Assembly (NCBI GenBank): GCA_031296355.1
Contig: JARLFX010000388.1
Span: 1-64,000 of the forward strand
Source: Acidobacteriaceae bacterium
GTDB taxonomy: Bacteria; Acidobacteriota; Terriglobia; Terriglobales; Acidobacteriaceae
Direction of reading: 5' to 3'
Length of the DNA: 64,000 nucleotides
Part shown: positions 42,930 to 54,759 of the stretch, piece by piece
How positions within the stretch are numbered: position 1 is the first letter of the stretch
Layout: every line of letters starts with the position of its first letter
Made by a program: the position numbers and the translations under genes
Notes under the pieces: generated by a model
The model's database searches: none
What the model was told of the DNA's origin: nothing
Seen by the model: only the letters and a program-made list of their open reading frames with translations

Positions 42930-43506
42930 GCGTCAGTTCGGGGCTGAACGCTCCACGCTTGCCCCACATTCTCTGCATGGCGCGGAAGAAGGGCGCTCCC
43001 CAGGCTCCCGCGCCAAGAATGCTGCCGAACAGGATGATGGCGTCGATGCTCAGCCGTCCAGCGCTCGACCAGTAAGCGTTGGGCTCCAGGTTCAGCCAGA
43101 GCGCGAACTCGTCGAGCGTGAGCGCCGCGCCCACGCCATAGCCGACGGACATGAGCCGGCTCATCAGGATCGACATGGGCGAGTGGGACCGCCCCAGGTC
43201 GAGGAGCCATCCGTAGCCCACGGCAAGCAGGATCAGGATGCCCCATACGAGATGGTGAATGTGCCGCCCGCGCACGATGACCCAATCGAAGGGCCCCAGG
43301 TCGCGCAGCACCAGGTCCACCAACAGGCGCACGCCGATGAAGGTGACCACGAATGAGATGGAGGCGATGAACATCCGCCGCCGCGGCCGGTCGGGAATGG
43401 TCGAGCGGATCAGAAAGCCCAGGCGGGTGAGCTGCAGCAACACCAGCAGCACAACTACCACCACGCTGGCGAACACCAGCAATAACAAAGCGCCAGTTCC
43501 AGGCAT
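42862..43506 (-). CDS. Multi-pass membrane protein, unknown function
   Basis: 214 aa. An N-terminal hydrophobic anchor (LLLLVFASVVVVVLLVLLQL) and four further helices; conserved-looking polar motifs RGRHIHHLVWGILILL and YGVGAALTLDEFALWLNL lie at membrane edges, where the His pair and Asp-Glu could bind metal. The C-terminal tail is strongly basic (VRLLRRRRVRRP) and is encoded antisense to the end of the acyl-CoA ligase gene. I recognise no named function. Confidence 0.75.
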   Translation of the reverse strand: MPGTGALLLLVFASVVVVVLLVLLQLTRLGFLIRSTIPDRPRRRMFIASISFVVTFIGVRLLVDLVLRDLGPFDWVIVRGRHIHHLVWGILILLAVGYGWLLDLGRSHSPMSILMSRLMSVGYGVGAALTLDEFALWLNLEPNAYWSSAGRLSIDAIILFGSILGAGAWGAPFFRAMQRMWGKRGAFSPELTPIRRVRLLRRRRVRRPPPHISQ

Positions 43507-43720
43507 ATTTCAATTCAATCATCTTCGCCCGTTTTTCCCAAGGCAGAACTCTGCGGTACGGCGCCGAATTGAGTGAGCGCGGTCACGAAATCTCTTTACA
43601 AGTCCGGAGTACACTATTCAGGGTGCCGGGCCGGAGATTTTCCGTTGCTCGTGCCATCCAGGGAGTTGCTCCCGGCCGGCCTCAGGCGGGTCGTGCTATT
43701 TCGATCAGGAGAGATCTGCA

Positions 43721-44758
43721 ATGCGAGTTGCTTTGTTGACCGGCGGCGGCGACTGCCCCGGCTTGAATGCGGTGATCTATGCTGCCGTGCGTAAAGGCAT
43801 CCAGACCTACGGCGATGAGTTCATCGGCTTCCTCAACGGATGGCGCGGTGTTCTCGATAACAACTGGATTCCGCTGACACTCGAAAAGATCGATGGCATC
43901 CAGCTCAAGGGCGGCACCATCCTCCACTCTTCCCGTACCAACGTGAAGAAGATTCCCGGCGGAATCGAGAAGGTGCAGGAAGTACTGAAGGCCAACAAGA
44001 TCGATGCGCTCATCGCGCTGGGCGGTGACGACACGCAGTCCGTCACGCTGTTCCTGGCCGACAACGGCATCAACGCCGTGGGTGTGCCGAAGACCATCGA
44101 CAACGACATCAACGGCACCGACGCCACGTTCGGCTTCGATACGGCCGTCTCCATTGCGACCGAGGCCATCGACCGCATCCACACTACCGCCGACTCACAC
44201 AACCGCGTGGTGGTGGTGGAGGTGATGGGCCGCGATGCGGGCTGGATCGCCTACGCCTCAGGCACCGCCGGCGGAGCGCACGTGGTCCTGGTTCCCGAAC
44301 TGGAGATCGACATCGACCACGTCTGCAAGCTGCTCAAGTACAACTACGACCATGGCAAGCACTACGGTGTCGTTGTGGTTGCCGAGGGCTGCCACCTGCC
44401 CGAGGTTGGCCAGGTGACCGGCTCGACCGAGGTTGATTCCTTCGGCCACGCGCGCCTGTCCGGCATCGGCGAGGCACTCGCCGACTTGATCGAGAAGAAG
44501 ACCGGCTTTGAGACGCGCTCCGTGAACCTGGGCCACACCCAGCGCGGCGGCGTGCCCACGGCCTACGACCGCCTGCTCGGCCAGCGCTACGGCCTGCACG
44601 CCATCGACATGGTCCACGAGAAGAAGTGGGGCCGCATTGCCGTGCTGCATGGCACGGAGATCACCGACATCACGATCAAGGAAGCCATCGCCACCAACCG
44701 CCGCTTGAGCGAAAGCTTCTTCAACGTCATCCGCGACCTGGAATCCAAGGTCGACTAA
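43721..44758 (+). CDS. 6-phosphofructokinase, probably pyrophosphate-dependent
   Basis: 345 aa. GGGDCPGLNAVI at the start, substrate loop VPKTIDNDINGTD and MGRDAGWIAYASG confirm the PfkA fold. Position 104 is Asp (GGDDT) and 124 is Lys (PKTIDND), numbered as in E. coli; ATP-dependent enzymes have Gly at both, whereas Asp104 with Lys124 is the pattern of PPi-dependent enzymes. So PPi is the likely phosphoryl donor and the reaction reversible. AGGAG lies upstream of the ATG; a strong terminator follows. Confidence 0.93.
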   Translation: MRVALLTGGGDCPGLNAVIYAAVRKGIQTYGDEFIGFLNGWRGVLDNNWIPLTLEKIDGIQLKGGTILHSSRTNVKKIPGGIEKVQEVLKANKIDALIALGGDDTQSVTLFLADNGINAVGVPKTIDNDINGTDATFGFDTAVSIATEAIDRIHTTADSHNRVVVVEVMGRDAGWIAYASGTAGGAHVVLVPELEIDIDHVCKLLKYNYDHGKHYGVVVVAEGCHLPEVGQVTGSTEVDSFGHARLSGIGEALADLIEKKTGFETRSVNLGHTQRGGVPTAYDRLLGQRYGLHAIDMVHEKKWGRIAVLHGTEITDITIKEAIATNRRLSESFFNVIRDLESKVD

Positions 44759-44774
44759 TCCGGCGTCGCAATCG

Positions 44775-44813
44775 GCAGAGGGCCGCCCAGCAACGGGCGG
44801 CCCTCTGCTTTTT
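44775..44813 (+). terminator. Rho-independent terminator of phosphofructokinase gene
   Basis: A perfect 14-bp GC-rich stem (GCAGAGGGCCGCCC and complement) around six bases, then TTTTT. Confidence 0.93.
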
Positions 44814-44831
44814 CCGTCGTACAGTGGTGCT

Positions 44832-45284
44832 ATGCGGCTTCGCCCTTACATCCCCGAGGACTTTGCAGTTCTCTATGCAATTGAGGAGCAGTGTTTCGAG
44901 TCGCCCTTTCGCTTTGGGCGACAATCCATGAAGAAGCTGCTTGAAGCCCGCTGCTCGGCGGCATGGATTGCGGAGTTGGATGGTGCGATGGCAGGTTTTG
45001 CCATTGTGGAGTGGACTGAAGCCACGCAGGAAATCACCGCCTACATTCAGACACTCGAAGTGGCGCCGGCTTTCCGTAGCCGTGGCCTGGGCGCGGCACT
45101 GCTGGCACAATGCGAGAACTCCGCCCGAGAGGCGGGCGCATTCATCCTCTGGTTGCACGTGGCGGACGAGAATGCCGGAGCCATCCGCCTATACGAGTCG
45201 CACGGTTTCAATCGCCTGGCCAACGAAGCGGACTTCTATGCTCCGGGGCGCGGCGCGCACGTCTATGCCAAGCCGCTCGTTTGA
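44832..45284 (+). CDS. RimI-like GNAT N-acetyltransferase
   Basis: 150 aa. MRLRPYIPEDFAVLYAIEEQCF is a typical RimI start; acetyl-CoA loop LEVAPAFRSRGLGAALLAQCE and NAGAIRLYESHGFNRLANEADFY match alanine-N-acetyltransferases and related small GNATs. The protein target is unknown; N-terminal acetylation of ribosomal protein S18 is the model role of RimI. It starts 19 bp after the terminator, so it needs its own promoter or read-through. Confidence 0.8.
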   Translation: MRLRPYIPEDFAVLYAIEEQCFESPFRFGRQSMKKLLEARCSAAWIAELDGAMAGFAIVEWTEATQEITAYIQTLEVAPAFRSRGLGAALLAQCENSAREAGAFILWLHVADENAGAIRLYESHGFNRLANEADFYAPGRGAHVYAKPLV

Positions 45285-45336
45285 ATCGCATGAGACGGCC
45301 TTAATCTGCGTTTCCGTACAATAGAGTTAGAAACTC

Positions 45337-47016
45337 ATGTCACTCAGCAATCCGAACTTACCGAAATTGATCCTGGCGTTGCGAAACTATTCCCGCCAGA
45401 CATTTATTCGCGACCTGCTTGCCGGCATTACCGTCGGTCTTGTTGCACTGCCGCTTGCCATGGCGTTCGGCATCGCCTCCGGCGTCACACCGCAGGCGGG
45501 CCTGTATACCGCCGTGGTCGCGGGTTTCCTGATCTCCGCGCTGGGCGGTTCGCGCACGCAGATCGGCGGCCCCACTGGCGCATTCGTTGTGATCGTTGCC
45601 GGCATCGTGGCGCGCTTCGGCCTCAGCGGTCTTGCGCTGGTCACGCTCATGGCAGGTATCATTCTGATCGCCATGGGGCTCACGGGGCTGGGGTCCGCGG
45701 TGCGCTTCATCCCGCGGCCCGTGGTGATCGGCTTCACCAATGGAATTGCGATCCTGATCGCATCCACGCAGATCAAGGACTTTCTGGGCCTGAAGATTGG
45801 CGCGGTGCCCGGTGAGTTTTTGCCGCGCATGAAGATGCTGCTGGCGCATGGCAGCGCATTTAATCCGCCGGCGTTGCTGCTTGGCGCGCTCACGCTGGCG
45901 ATTCTTATCTTTCTCCCGCGCATCACCAAGCGGGTTCCCGCGTCCATTGTGGGCGTGCTGGCCGCTACGGTGATCGGCGTGGTCTTTCATCTTGCGGTCG
46001 AGACCATCGGCTCGCGCTTCGGCGGCATTCCGCAAGGGTTTCCGCGCTTCGAGTTGCCCGACTTTCACGCGGAGAATATTATCCCGCTGATTCCGTCCGC
46101 ATTTACCGTTGCGCTGCTGGCCGCGCTGGAGAGTATGCTTTCCGCGGTCGTTGCCGACGGCATGACCGGCGACCGCCACAATCCAAATGTCGAGCTTGTA
46201 GCGCAGGGAGTTGCCAACATGGCTTCGCCGCTGTTCGGCGGCATTCCAGCCACGGGCGCCATCGCACGCACGGCCACCAATATTCGCTCCGGGGCGCGTT
46301 CGCCTGTTGCGGGCCTGGTGCACGCCGTTACGCTGCTTGTGATTCTGCTGGTGGCCGCGCCGCTTGCCAGCTACATTCCGCTCACCGCGCTGGCCGCTGT
46401 TCTCTTCGTCGTTGCATACAACATGGGCGAGTGGCGCGAGATCGGTGGCATCCTGCAACTCGGCTTTACGGCCATCGCGGTTTGGCTGGTCACCTTTGCG
46501 CTCACGGTCTTCGCCGACCTCACCGTTGCCGTCGGCGTGGGCATGGCGCTTGCCGCGCTCGTCTATATCTATCGTGTGGCGGACACCACCACGGTTACGC
46601 CGGTGACCGACGACTACATTCGCGACGGCTTGTCGCACACGTTGCAAGGGCGCATTGTGCCTGCGTATGTCAGCCTGCTGCGCATTCACGGGCCGTTCCT
46701 GTTCGGTACGACGGAGAAGCTGGCCGACGCCACCGCAAATCTCGATGTCTTCGAGCCGATCGTGATTTTGCGGCTGCGCAACATGACGGCCATCGACGCC
46801 AGCGGCATTCACGCCATCGAGACGTTTGCGAAGCGCCTGCGTGCAAGCGGCCGCGATCTGCTTCTCTGCGGCGCGATGCAGCAGCCATCAAAGCTGCTGC
46901 ATCATCCGCGCTTCATCGAGCAGGTGGGCAGCGAAAACATCATGCCCAACATTCAGGCGGCTCTCGATCGAGCGAAGGAGCTTTACCAATCGCGTCTGAA
47001 GGAGCGTGCCAGTTGA
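45337..47016 (+). CDS. SulP family anion transporter with STAS domain
   Basis: 559 aa. About 11-14 membrane helices (FIRDLLAGITVGLVALPLAM, GGPTGAFVVIVAGIV, GFTNGIAILIASTQIKDFLG, GGIPATGAIARTATNIRSGA), then a C-terminal STAS domain (IVILRLRNMTAIDASGIHAIE). SulP proteins move sulfate, bicarbonate or dicarboxylates into the cell. The substrate cannot be fixed from sequence alone. It ends six bases before the convergent dipeptidase gene. Confidence 0.92.
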   Translation: MSLSNPNLPKLILALRNYSRQTFIRDLLAGITVGLVALPLAMAFGIASGVTPQAGLYTAVVAGFLISALGGSRTQIGGPTGAFVVIVAGIVARFGLSGLALVTLMAGIILIAMGLTGLGSAVRFIPRPVVIGFTNGIAILIASTQIKDFLGLKIGAVPGEFLPRMKMLLAHGSAFNPPALLLGALTLAILIFLPRITKRVPASIVGVLAATVIGVVFHLAVETIGSRFGGIPQGFPRFELPDFHAENIIPLIPSAFTVALLAALESMLSAVVADGMTGDRHNPNVELVAQGVANMASPLFGGIPATGAIARTATNIRSGARSPVAGLVHAVTLLVILLVAAPLASYIPLTALAAVLFVVAYNMGEWREIGGILQLGFTAIAVWLVTFALTVFADLTVAVGVGMALAALVYIYRVADTTTVTPVTDDYIRDGLSHTLQGRIVPAYVSLLRIHGPFLFGTTEKLADATANLDVFEPIVILRLRNMTAIDASGIHAIETFAKRLRASGRDLLLCGAMQQPSKLLHHPRFIEQVGSENIMPNIQAALDRAKELYQSRLKERAS

Positions 47017-47022
47017 CTGCTG

Positions 47023-48345
47023 CTACTTCTGCGGCTTATCGAAGGGCTGCTTGTCGGTGATACGTGGCCGGTCTTCTGCCTGCAACTGCTTGGCGATCTG
47101 CTCGACTTCGCGGAAGACACGCAGCAGGTTTCCGCCCAGAATCTTGCGGCAGTCCTCGGCGGAGTAGCCGCGCTCCATCAGCGCAGCCGTGATCTTTGGC
47201 AGGTCGGCCAGGGAGTCGATACCCTGAGGCAACTGTCCGCCGACACCGTCGAAGTCCGAGCCGAGGCCGACGTGATCGACGCCCGCCACCTTGGCGATGT
47301 GATCGATGTGATCGATCAGCAGCGAGAGCGGCGGACGGGGAATGCGGTCGGCAAACGAGCGTTCCAGCTTTTCGACCTCCGCGTCCGGAGCCTCTTTGCC
47401 CTCGGACTTGTACTTGTCTTTCAGGGCCTGGACAGCCTTGTCGACCTCGGGCTTCTGCGCCTTCTGCGCGTCCTTGTAGGCCTGCGAGAGGAAGGCGGAG
47501 TAGAAGTTGACCTGCACCACGCCGCCGTTGTTGGCCACGGCGCGCAGCATGTCGTCGGTCATGTTACGCGGGGCGTCGCACAGCGCGCGGGCCGAAGAGT
47601 GCGAGGCGATGACCGGCGCGCGCGAGATGACCAGGGTGCGATAGAAGGTGCGGTCCGAGACGTGTGAGATGTCGACCATCATGCCGAGGCGGTTCATCTC
47701 GTAGACCACATCTTTGCCGAACTCGGTCAACCCTTCCTTGGTGTGCGGAGTCGTTTTGTCGTCGATGTCGCCCGAGGAGTCGGCCCAGTCGTTCGAGTTG
47801 GACCAGGTCAGCGTCATATAGCGCACGCCGAGCGCGTAGTAGTCGCGCAGCAGGCCGAGCGAGTTCTCGATGGAGTGGCCACCCTCGATGCCCATCAGCG
47901 CGGCCAGCTTGTGCTGGCGATGCGCCAGTTCGATGCCTTCGGGTGTCGTCACCAGCACCATCCGGTCCGGATGCTTCGCAGCCTGTTGGCGCACGGCATC
48001 GATCAGCGCCAGGGTGCGATGCGCGTATTGGCCCTTGTTCGCCTTCGGCTCAACCCAAATGGAGAAGAACTCCGCGCCCAGGTTGCCCTTGCGCGCCGAT
48101 TCCAGATTCAGGTTGCCGCCATTCAAGGGATCGGCCAAGTCGTAGTTCTCGTCGAGAATACGCTGCGGCGTGTCGGCGTGGGTGTCAATGACGATGGCGG
48201 AGTTGTGGACCTGTTCGGCAGTGAGTTTGGCAGTCATCTTAGGGGAAGGCTTGGCTGAGGGTTTCGCCGGGCTCTGTGCGCTGACAACGAGCGGCAGCGC
48301 GAGGAGCAGGGAAGCGGAGACGATCGAGAGCGCACGCGTAAACAT
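47023..48345 (-). CDS. Secreted membrane-type dipeptidase (M19)
   Basis: 440 aa from ATG 48345, which gives a good signal peptide (MFTRALSIVSASLLLALPLVVSA). Zinc-ligand motifs of renal-dipeptidase enzymes are in place: IDTHADTPQR, MGIEGGHSIEN, DISHVSDRTF, IASHSSARALC and GLGSDFDGVGG. A charged insert of ~45 residues (AYKDAQKAQKPEVDKAVQ ...) lies in the middle. It hydrolyses dipeptides outside the cytoplasm. Divergent from dnaE with 130 bp between. Confidence 0.93.
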   Translation of the reverse strand: MFTRALSIVSASLLLALPLVVSAQSPAKPSAKPSPKMTAKLTAEQVHNSAIVIDTHADTPQRILDENYDLADPLNGGNLNLESARKGNLGAEFFSIWVEPKANKGQYAHRTLALIDAVRQQAAKHPDRMVLVTTPEGIELAHRQHKLAALMGIEGGHSIENSLGLLRDYYALGVRYMTLTWSNSNDWADSSGDIDDKTTPHTKEGLTEFGKDVVYEMNRLGMMVDISHVSDRTFYRTLVISRAPVIASHSSARALCDAPRNMTDDMLRAVANNGGVVQVNFYSAFLSQAYKDAQKAQKPEVDKAVQALKDKYKSEGKEAPDAEVEKLERSFADRIPRPPLSLLIDHIDHIAKVAGVDHVGLGSDFDGVGGQLPQGIDSLADLPKITAALMERGYSAEDCRKILGGNLLRVFREVEQIAKQLQAEDRPRITDKQPFDKPQK

Positions 48346-48475
48346 AGGCTTGGCGTCAGTGTACAACGGCGAGCCTGCTGCGAACCGTGGCAAATAAAAC
48401 ACTTCGCCGTAGAGGACGGCATTTCCACAGCGCGCAGAGCAGCCGCTTGCCACGGTTACTAGAATTGAACTTGCC

Positions 48476-51400
48476 ATGGCCGAATTCACTCACCTGCACC
48501 TACACACGGAATACTCTCTGCTCGACGGCGCCTGCGACGTCAAGAAACTCACCAAGCGCGTTGCCGAACTGGGCCAGAAGGCCGTGGCCATGACCGACCA
48601 CGGCAATATCTATGGCGCCGTGCACTTTTTCAATGCGGCCAAGGAGGCGGGTGTCAAGCCGATCCTCGGCTGCGAGCTGTATGTATGCAAGGCTGAAGAT
48701 CATCGCGCCGAGACGCCGAACGACCAGTACAACCACTTGCTGGTTCTGGCCGAGAACGAAGAGGGCTATCGCAACCTGATGCGTCTGACGTCGGAGGCCT
48801 CGCTGCACGGCTTCTATCGCAAGCCGCGCGTGAGCAAGAAATTCCTCGCCGACAACGCGGAGGGACTTATCGGCTTCTCCGGCTGCCTATCAGGCGAGCT
48901 CTGCGAAGAGCTGATGGCCGGCCGCTACGACGCAGGCAAAGCGGTTGCGGCGCAATACCAGGACATCTTCGGGCGCGGCAATTTCTATCTCGAACTGCAG
49001 AATCAGGGCCTGGAAGACGAGCTGCGCATACAGAAGGATCTCTTCCGCCTGGAACAAGAGCTGGACATTCCGCTGGTGCTCACCAACGACTCGCACTATC
49101 TGTGCGGCGAGGATCACCACGCCCACGACGTGATGCTATGCGTGCAGACCGGCTCGAAGGTGCATGACACCAACCGCTTTCGATTCGACAGCGATCAGTT
49201 CTTTGTGAAGTCGGCCGAGGAGATGGGGCGTCTGTTTCCGGATTCGCCCGGCGTTACGCAGCGCACCATGGAGATAGCCGAGCGCTGCAACTTCAAACTT
49301 CACGGCGTCGAGGATCCGTTTCCAGAGTTTGCTGTTCCGCCGGGACACTCCATCGACAGCTTCTTCGAGCACATTTGCCGTGAGGGTTTCAAGAAGCGCA
49401 CGGAGACGGCTGTCCGGCATTTGGAGAGCCGCGGCCAGTTGCGCAATCCGATTTCCGCTTACGAGGCGCGCCTCAATTACGAGATCGGCATCATCAAGCA
49501 GATGAAGTACTCCGGCTACTTCCTGATCGTGTGGGACTTCATCAAGTACGCGCGCGATAACGATATTCCGGTCGGCCCGGGGCGCGGCTCCGGCGCCGGC
49601 TCGCTGGTGGCCTACTGCATGGAGATCACCAATATCGACCCCATGCAGAACGTGCTGCTGTTCGAGCGCTTCCTCAATCCCGAGCGTGTGTCGATGCCCG
49701 ATATCGACGTGGACTTCTGCATGAACCGGCGCGGCGAGGTCATCGACTACGTGACGCGCAAGTACGGCCGCGATCAGGTTGCGCAGATCATCACCTTCAA
49801 TACCATGGCGGCCAAGGCATCGATCAAGGACTGCGGACGCGCGCTCGATCTGCCTTATGGCGATGTCGATCGTATCGCCAAGCTCATTCCAGCCACGGTT
49901 GGCATGACCATCGACAAGGCACTGGAAGACGTGCCCGATCTGCGCAAGATCTACGACAGCGAGGCGCAGGTGCGCGAGCTGATCGACACCGCAAAGAAGC
50001 TTGAGGGCCTGGTACGCGGCCAGGGCGTGCACGCTTCCGCCGTGGTGATTGCGCCGCGTCCGCTCATCGAACTCGTTCCAGTCGCGCGCACCAAGAACGA
50101 CGAAATCGTCACCGCCTACGACATGAAGGCGGTGGAGAAGATGGGCCTGTTGAAGATGGACTTCCTCGGGCTCACCACGCTTACGGTCATCGCCGACTGC
50201 CTGCATCTCATCGAGAAGAATCGCGGCGAGAAGGTGGACATCGAGAAGATTCCGCTGGACGACGAGGAGACCTATAAGAAGGTTTTCCAGGGAGCGCTCA
50301 CCTCTGGCGTGTTTCAGTTCGAGTCCAACGGGATGCGCGATATTCTGCGCCGCTACAAGCCGGAGAAGCTGGAAGACCTGACGGCATTGACTGCGCTGTT
50401 TCGCCCCGGCCCGATCCAGGGCGGCATGACGGACGACTTCATCGAGCGCAAGTGGGGCCGCCGCAAGGTGGAGTACATGCTGCCGGAGCTTGAAGGCATC
50501 CTGAAGGAGACGCTGGGCGTCATCGTCTATCAAGAGCAGGTGATGCAGATCGCCAACAAGCTCGCCAGCTACTCGCTGGGCGAAGCCGATCTGCTGCGCC
50601 GCGCGATGGGCAAGAAGAAGCCCGAAGAGATGGCTAAACAGCGCGAGCGCTTCATGAGCGGCGCTGTCGCCCTTGGGCATCCCAAGGACATTGCGGGCGA
50701 GATCTTCGATCAGATGGAGAAGTTCGCCGGTTACGGCTTCAATAAGTCGCACTCGGCGGCTTATGGGCTTGTCTCTTATCAGACCGCGTATCTCAAGACG
50801 CACTACCCGGTTGAGTTCATGGCCGCGCTGCTCACGTCGGAAACATCGAAACCGGAGAACGTCGTCAAGTACATCCAGGAGTGCAAGGAAATGAGTATCC
50901 GGGTCGATCCGCCGGATGTGCAGGTGAGCGGTGCGCAGTTCACGCCGCACGGCGAAGCGATCTGGTTCGGCCTCGCGGCGGTGAAGAACGTTGGCGGAAA
51001 CGCCATCGAATCGATCATCAAGGCGCGCGAAGAGGTGGGTGGCCGCTTCACGAGCTTGTGGGAGTTCTGCGAGAAGGTCGATCTGCGAGTGATGAACAAG
51101 CGCGTGATCGAGTCGCTCATCAAGTCCGGCGCGCTGGATACACTTGGCAAGCGCGGCCCACTGATGGCTGCCGTGGACAAGGCCATGGAGCGCGCTCAGA
51201 AGGCGCAACGCGACGCCGCGCAGGGGCAGGCAGGTCTCTTTGGGCTCTTCGACGACGCTGCACCGGCGAAAGGAAATGCCGGCGACGATCTTCCGCATGT
51301 CTCGGACTGGGAAGAAGGGGAGCGCCTGGCCAATGAGAAAGAGGTTCTCGGCTACTTCGTCTCGGGGCATCCACTCGATAAATACGCAGAGAAAATTCGC

Positions 51401-51985
51401 AATCTGCCCGGCGTTATTTCGGTCTCCGAGGCGCTGGAGCGCAAACCGCCGGAGCGTCGCTGGGGCAAGGATATGGACCCAGCCGACGAATTGCTTGTCG
51501 CGGGACTGCTGCAAGGCGTGCGTGTGCAGAAGAGCAAGCGCGACCAAAAGCTTTATGCGATGGGAATGCTAGAAGACGCTACAGGCAAGATCGATATCAT
51601 CTGTTTTCCGCGCGACTACGAGCGGCTCGCCGAGCAACTAAAGATGGAAGCGCCTGTATTGCTGCGTGGGGTGTTGATGGGCGATGAGGATGCCGCGCCG
51701 AAGCTCTCGGTCAGCGCCATCCAGGCGCTTGAAGCGGTTCCGATCAAGCTGCCGAATGGCATTCGCATCCGCATCAATCTGGATCGGGTGACGGAAGCGA
51801 CCTTTCATGCGCTCAAAGGTACGGCCGATGCCGCGCCAGGGCCTGGCAAGGTCATGCTGCATCTTGAGAAGAAGGGCGAATACGCCGTGATTCTGGAGCC
51901 CGAGCAACTGAGCGTGGCCGCCGACCGCGGCTGGATCGAACGGGTTGAAGAACTGATCGGCAAGGGAACCGTGCAGGTGATGTAA
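48476..51985 (+). CDS. dnaE: DNA polymerase III alpha subunit
   Basis: 1169 aa, full length. PHP domain at the start (THLHLHTEYSLLDGACDV, AMTDHGN), palm with the catalytic PDIDVDF and GPGRGSGAGSL, fingers with GFNKSHSAAYGLVSYQTAYL, helix-hairpin-helix region, and a C-terminal OB fold. It is the replicative polymerase. An insert-like Lys/Ala-rich stretch (AMERAQKAQRDAAQGQAGLFGLF) before the OB fold contains a clamp-binding-type QAGLFGLF. Confidence 0.97.
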   Translation: MAEFTHLHLHTEYSLLDGACDVKKLTKRVAELGQKAVAMTDHGNIYGAVHFFNAAKEAGVKPILGCELYVCKAEDHRAETPNDQYNHLLVLAENEEGYRNLMRLTSEASLHGFYRKPRVSKKFLADNAEGLIGFSGCLSGELCEELMAGRYDAGKAVAAQYQDIFGRGNFYLELQNQGLEDELRIQKDLFRLEQELDIPLVLTNDSHYLCGEDHHAHDVMLCVQTGSKVHDTNRFRFDSDQFFVKSAEEMGRLFPDSPGVTQRTMEIAERCNFKLHGVEDPFPEFAVPPGHSIDSFFEHICREGFKKRTETAVRHLESRGQLRNPISAYEARLNYEIGIIKQMKYSGYFLIVWDFIKYARDNDIPVGPGRGSGAGSLVAYCMEITNIDPMQNVLLFERFLNPERVSMPDIDVDFCMNRRGEVIDYVTRKYGRDQVAQIITFNTMAAKASIKDCGRALDLPYGDVDRIAKLIPATVGMTIDKALEDVPDLRKIYDSEAQVRELIDTAKKLEGLVRGQGVHASAVVIAPRPLIELVPVARTKNDEIVTAYDMKAVEKMGLLKMDFLGLTTLTVIADCLHLIEKNRGEKVDIEKIPLDDEETYKKVFQGALTSGVFQFESNGMRDILRRYKPEKLEDLTALTALFRPGPIQGGMTDDFIERKWGRRKVEYMLPELEGILKETLGVIVYQEQVMQIANKLASYSLGEADLLRRAMGKKKPEEMAKQRERFMSGAVALGHPKDIAGEIFDQMEKFAGYGFNKSHSAAYGLVSYQTAYLKTHYPVEFMAALLTSETSKPENVVKYIQECKEMSIRVDPPDVQVSGAQFTPHGEAIWFGLAAVKNVGGNAIESIIKAREEVGGRFTSLWEFCEKVDLRVMNKRVIESLIKSGALDTLGKRGPLMAAVDKAMERAQKAQRDAAQGQAGLFGLFDDAAPAKGNAGDDLPHVSDWEEGERLANEKEVLGYFVSGHPLDKYAEKIRNLPGVISVSEALERKPPERRWGKDMDPADELLVAGLLQGVRVQKSKRDQKLYAMGMLEDATGKIDIICFPRDYERLAEQLKMEAPVLLRGVLMGDEDAAPKLSVSAIQALEAVPIKLPNGIRIRINLDRVTEATFHALKGTADAAPGPGKVMLHLEKKGEYAVILEPEQLSVAADRGWIERVEELIGKGTVQVM

Positions 51986-51999
51986 GGCATCGATGGGCA

Positions 52000-52030
52000 A
52001 AAAAGAGGGAGAGGAATAGGCCCTCTCCCT
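52000..52030 (-). terminator. Rho-independent terminator of the kdp operon
   Basis: 9-bp stem AGGGAGAGG/CCTCTCCCT; on the minus strand it is followed by CTTTTTTG, so it serves kdpC best, while also lying just after dnaE. Confidence 0.85.
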
Positions 52031-52055
52031 TTGCTGTCATGCTCCAGGCAGAAAC

Positions 52056-52682
52056 TCAGTGTCCCAAGCGGTCGAGATCGAGATTTAGCTCAAGAACATT
52101 CACGCGCTGCTCGCCGAGCAGGCCAAACTGGCGTCCGGTCACGTGCTGTGCAATCAACTGCCGCACCGTCTGTTCGCTCAGCCCGCGCGCCTTGGCCACG
52201 CGCGGAGCTTGAAAATACGCGGCATCGGGAGTGATGTCCGGATCGAGACCGGAGCCCGACGTTGTGACCAGATCGATCGGCACCTGCGAACGGGGATTTT
52301 CCTTGCTCCGCTTGTCGATGTCACCCTGCACACGCTGCACCAGCTTGGCGCTCGACTGCGCGAGGTTCGATCCACCCGAAGAGGTTGCGTCATAGCCGTT
52401 GCCAGCGGCTGAGGGGCGCGGTTGGAAGTAGCGATCCGAAGTGAAGCCCTGCGCCAGCAGTTCCGAACCAATCACCTGTCCGTTGCGCTCAATGAGACTG
52501 CCAGCGGCCTGATGCGGAAATAGCAGCGAAGCGATTCCCGTTACCGCAAGCGGATAGGCAATTCCGAGCAGCAGTGTGGTTAGCAGCGTGAAGCGAATCG
52601 CGGTTCCCCACAGCGGGTGCTGAACCGGCGCGGCTTTTGCAACCGCAGTGTGCTCTGAAACCAATGTCGTTGTCGCGTGCAT
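52056..52682 (-). CDS. kdpC: Potassium-transporting ATPase subunit KdpC
   Basis: 208 aa from ATG 52682, 13 bp after kdpB, with AAAGGA upstream. One N-terminal membrane helix (FTLLTTLLLGIAYPLAVTGIASLLF), then the periplasmic domain with SGSGLDPDITPDAAYFQAPRVAKARG and QFGLLGEQRVNVLELN. It stabilises the KdpFABC pump. Confidence 0.95.
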   Translation of the reverse strand: MHATTTLVSEHTAVAKAAPVQHPLWGTAIRFTLLTTLLLGIAYPLAVTGIASLLFPHQAAGSLIERNGQVIGSELLAQGFTSDRYFQPRPSAAGNGYDATSSGGSNLAQSSAKLVQRVQGDIDKRSKENPRSQVPIDLVTTSGSGLDPDITPDAAYFQAPRVAKARGLSEQTVRQLIAQHVTGRQFGLLGEQRVNVLELNLDLDRLGH

Positions 52683-52695
52683 TGCCAAATCCTTT

Positions 52696-54729
<2,034 letters not shown>

Positions 54730-54759
54730 GACCGTTCGTCTCTTCCTGGTTCAATGCGG

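Noticed and set aside
49136..51547. 803-codon open frame antisense to dnaE
   Set aside because: Composition of a shadow frame; dnaE is complete and unambiguous on the other strand.
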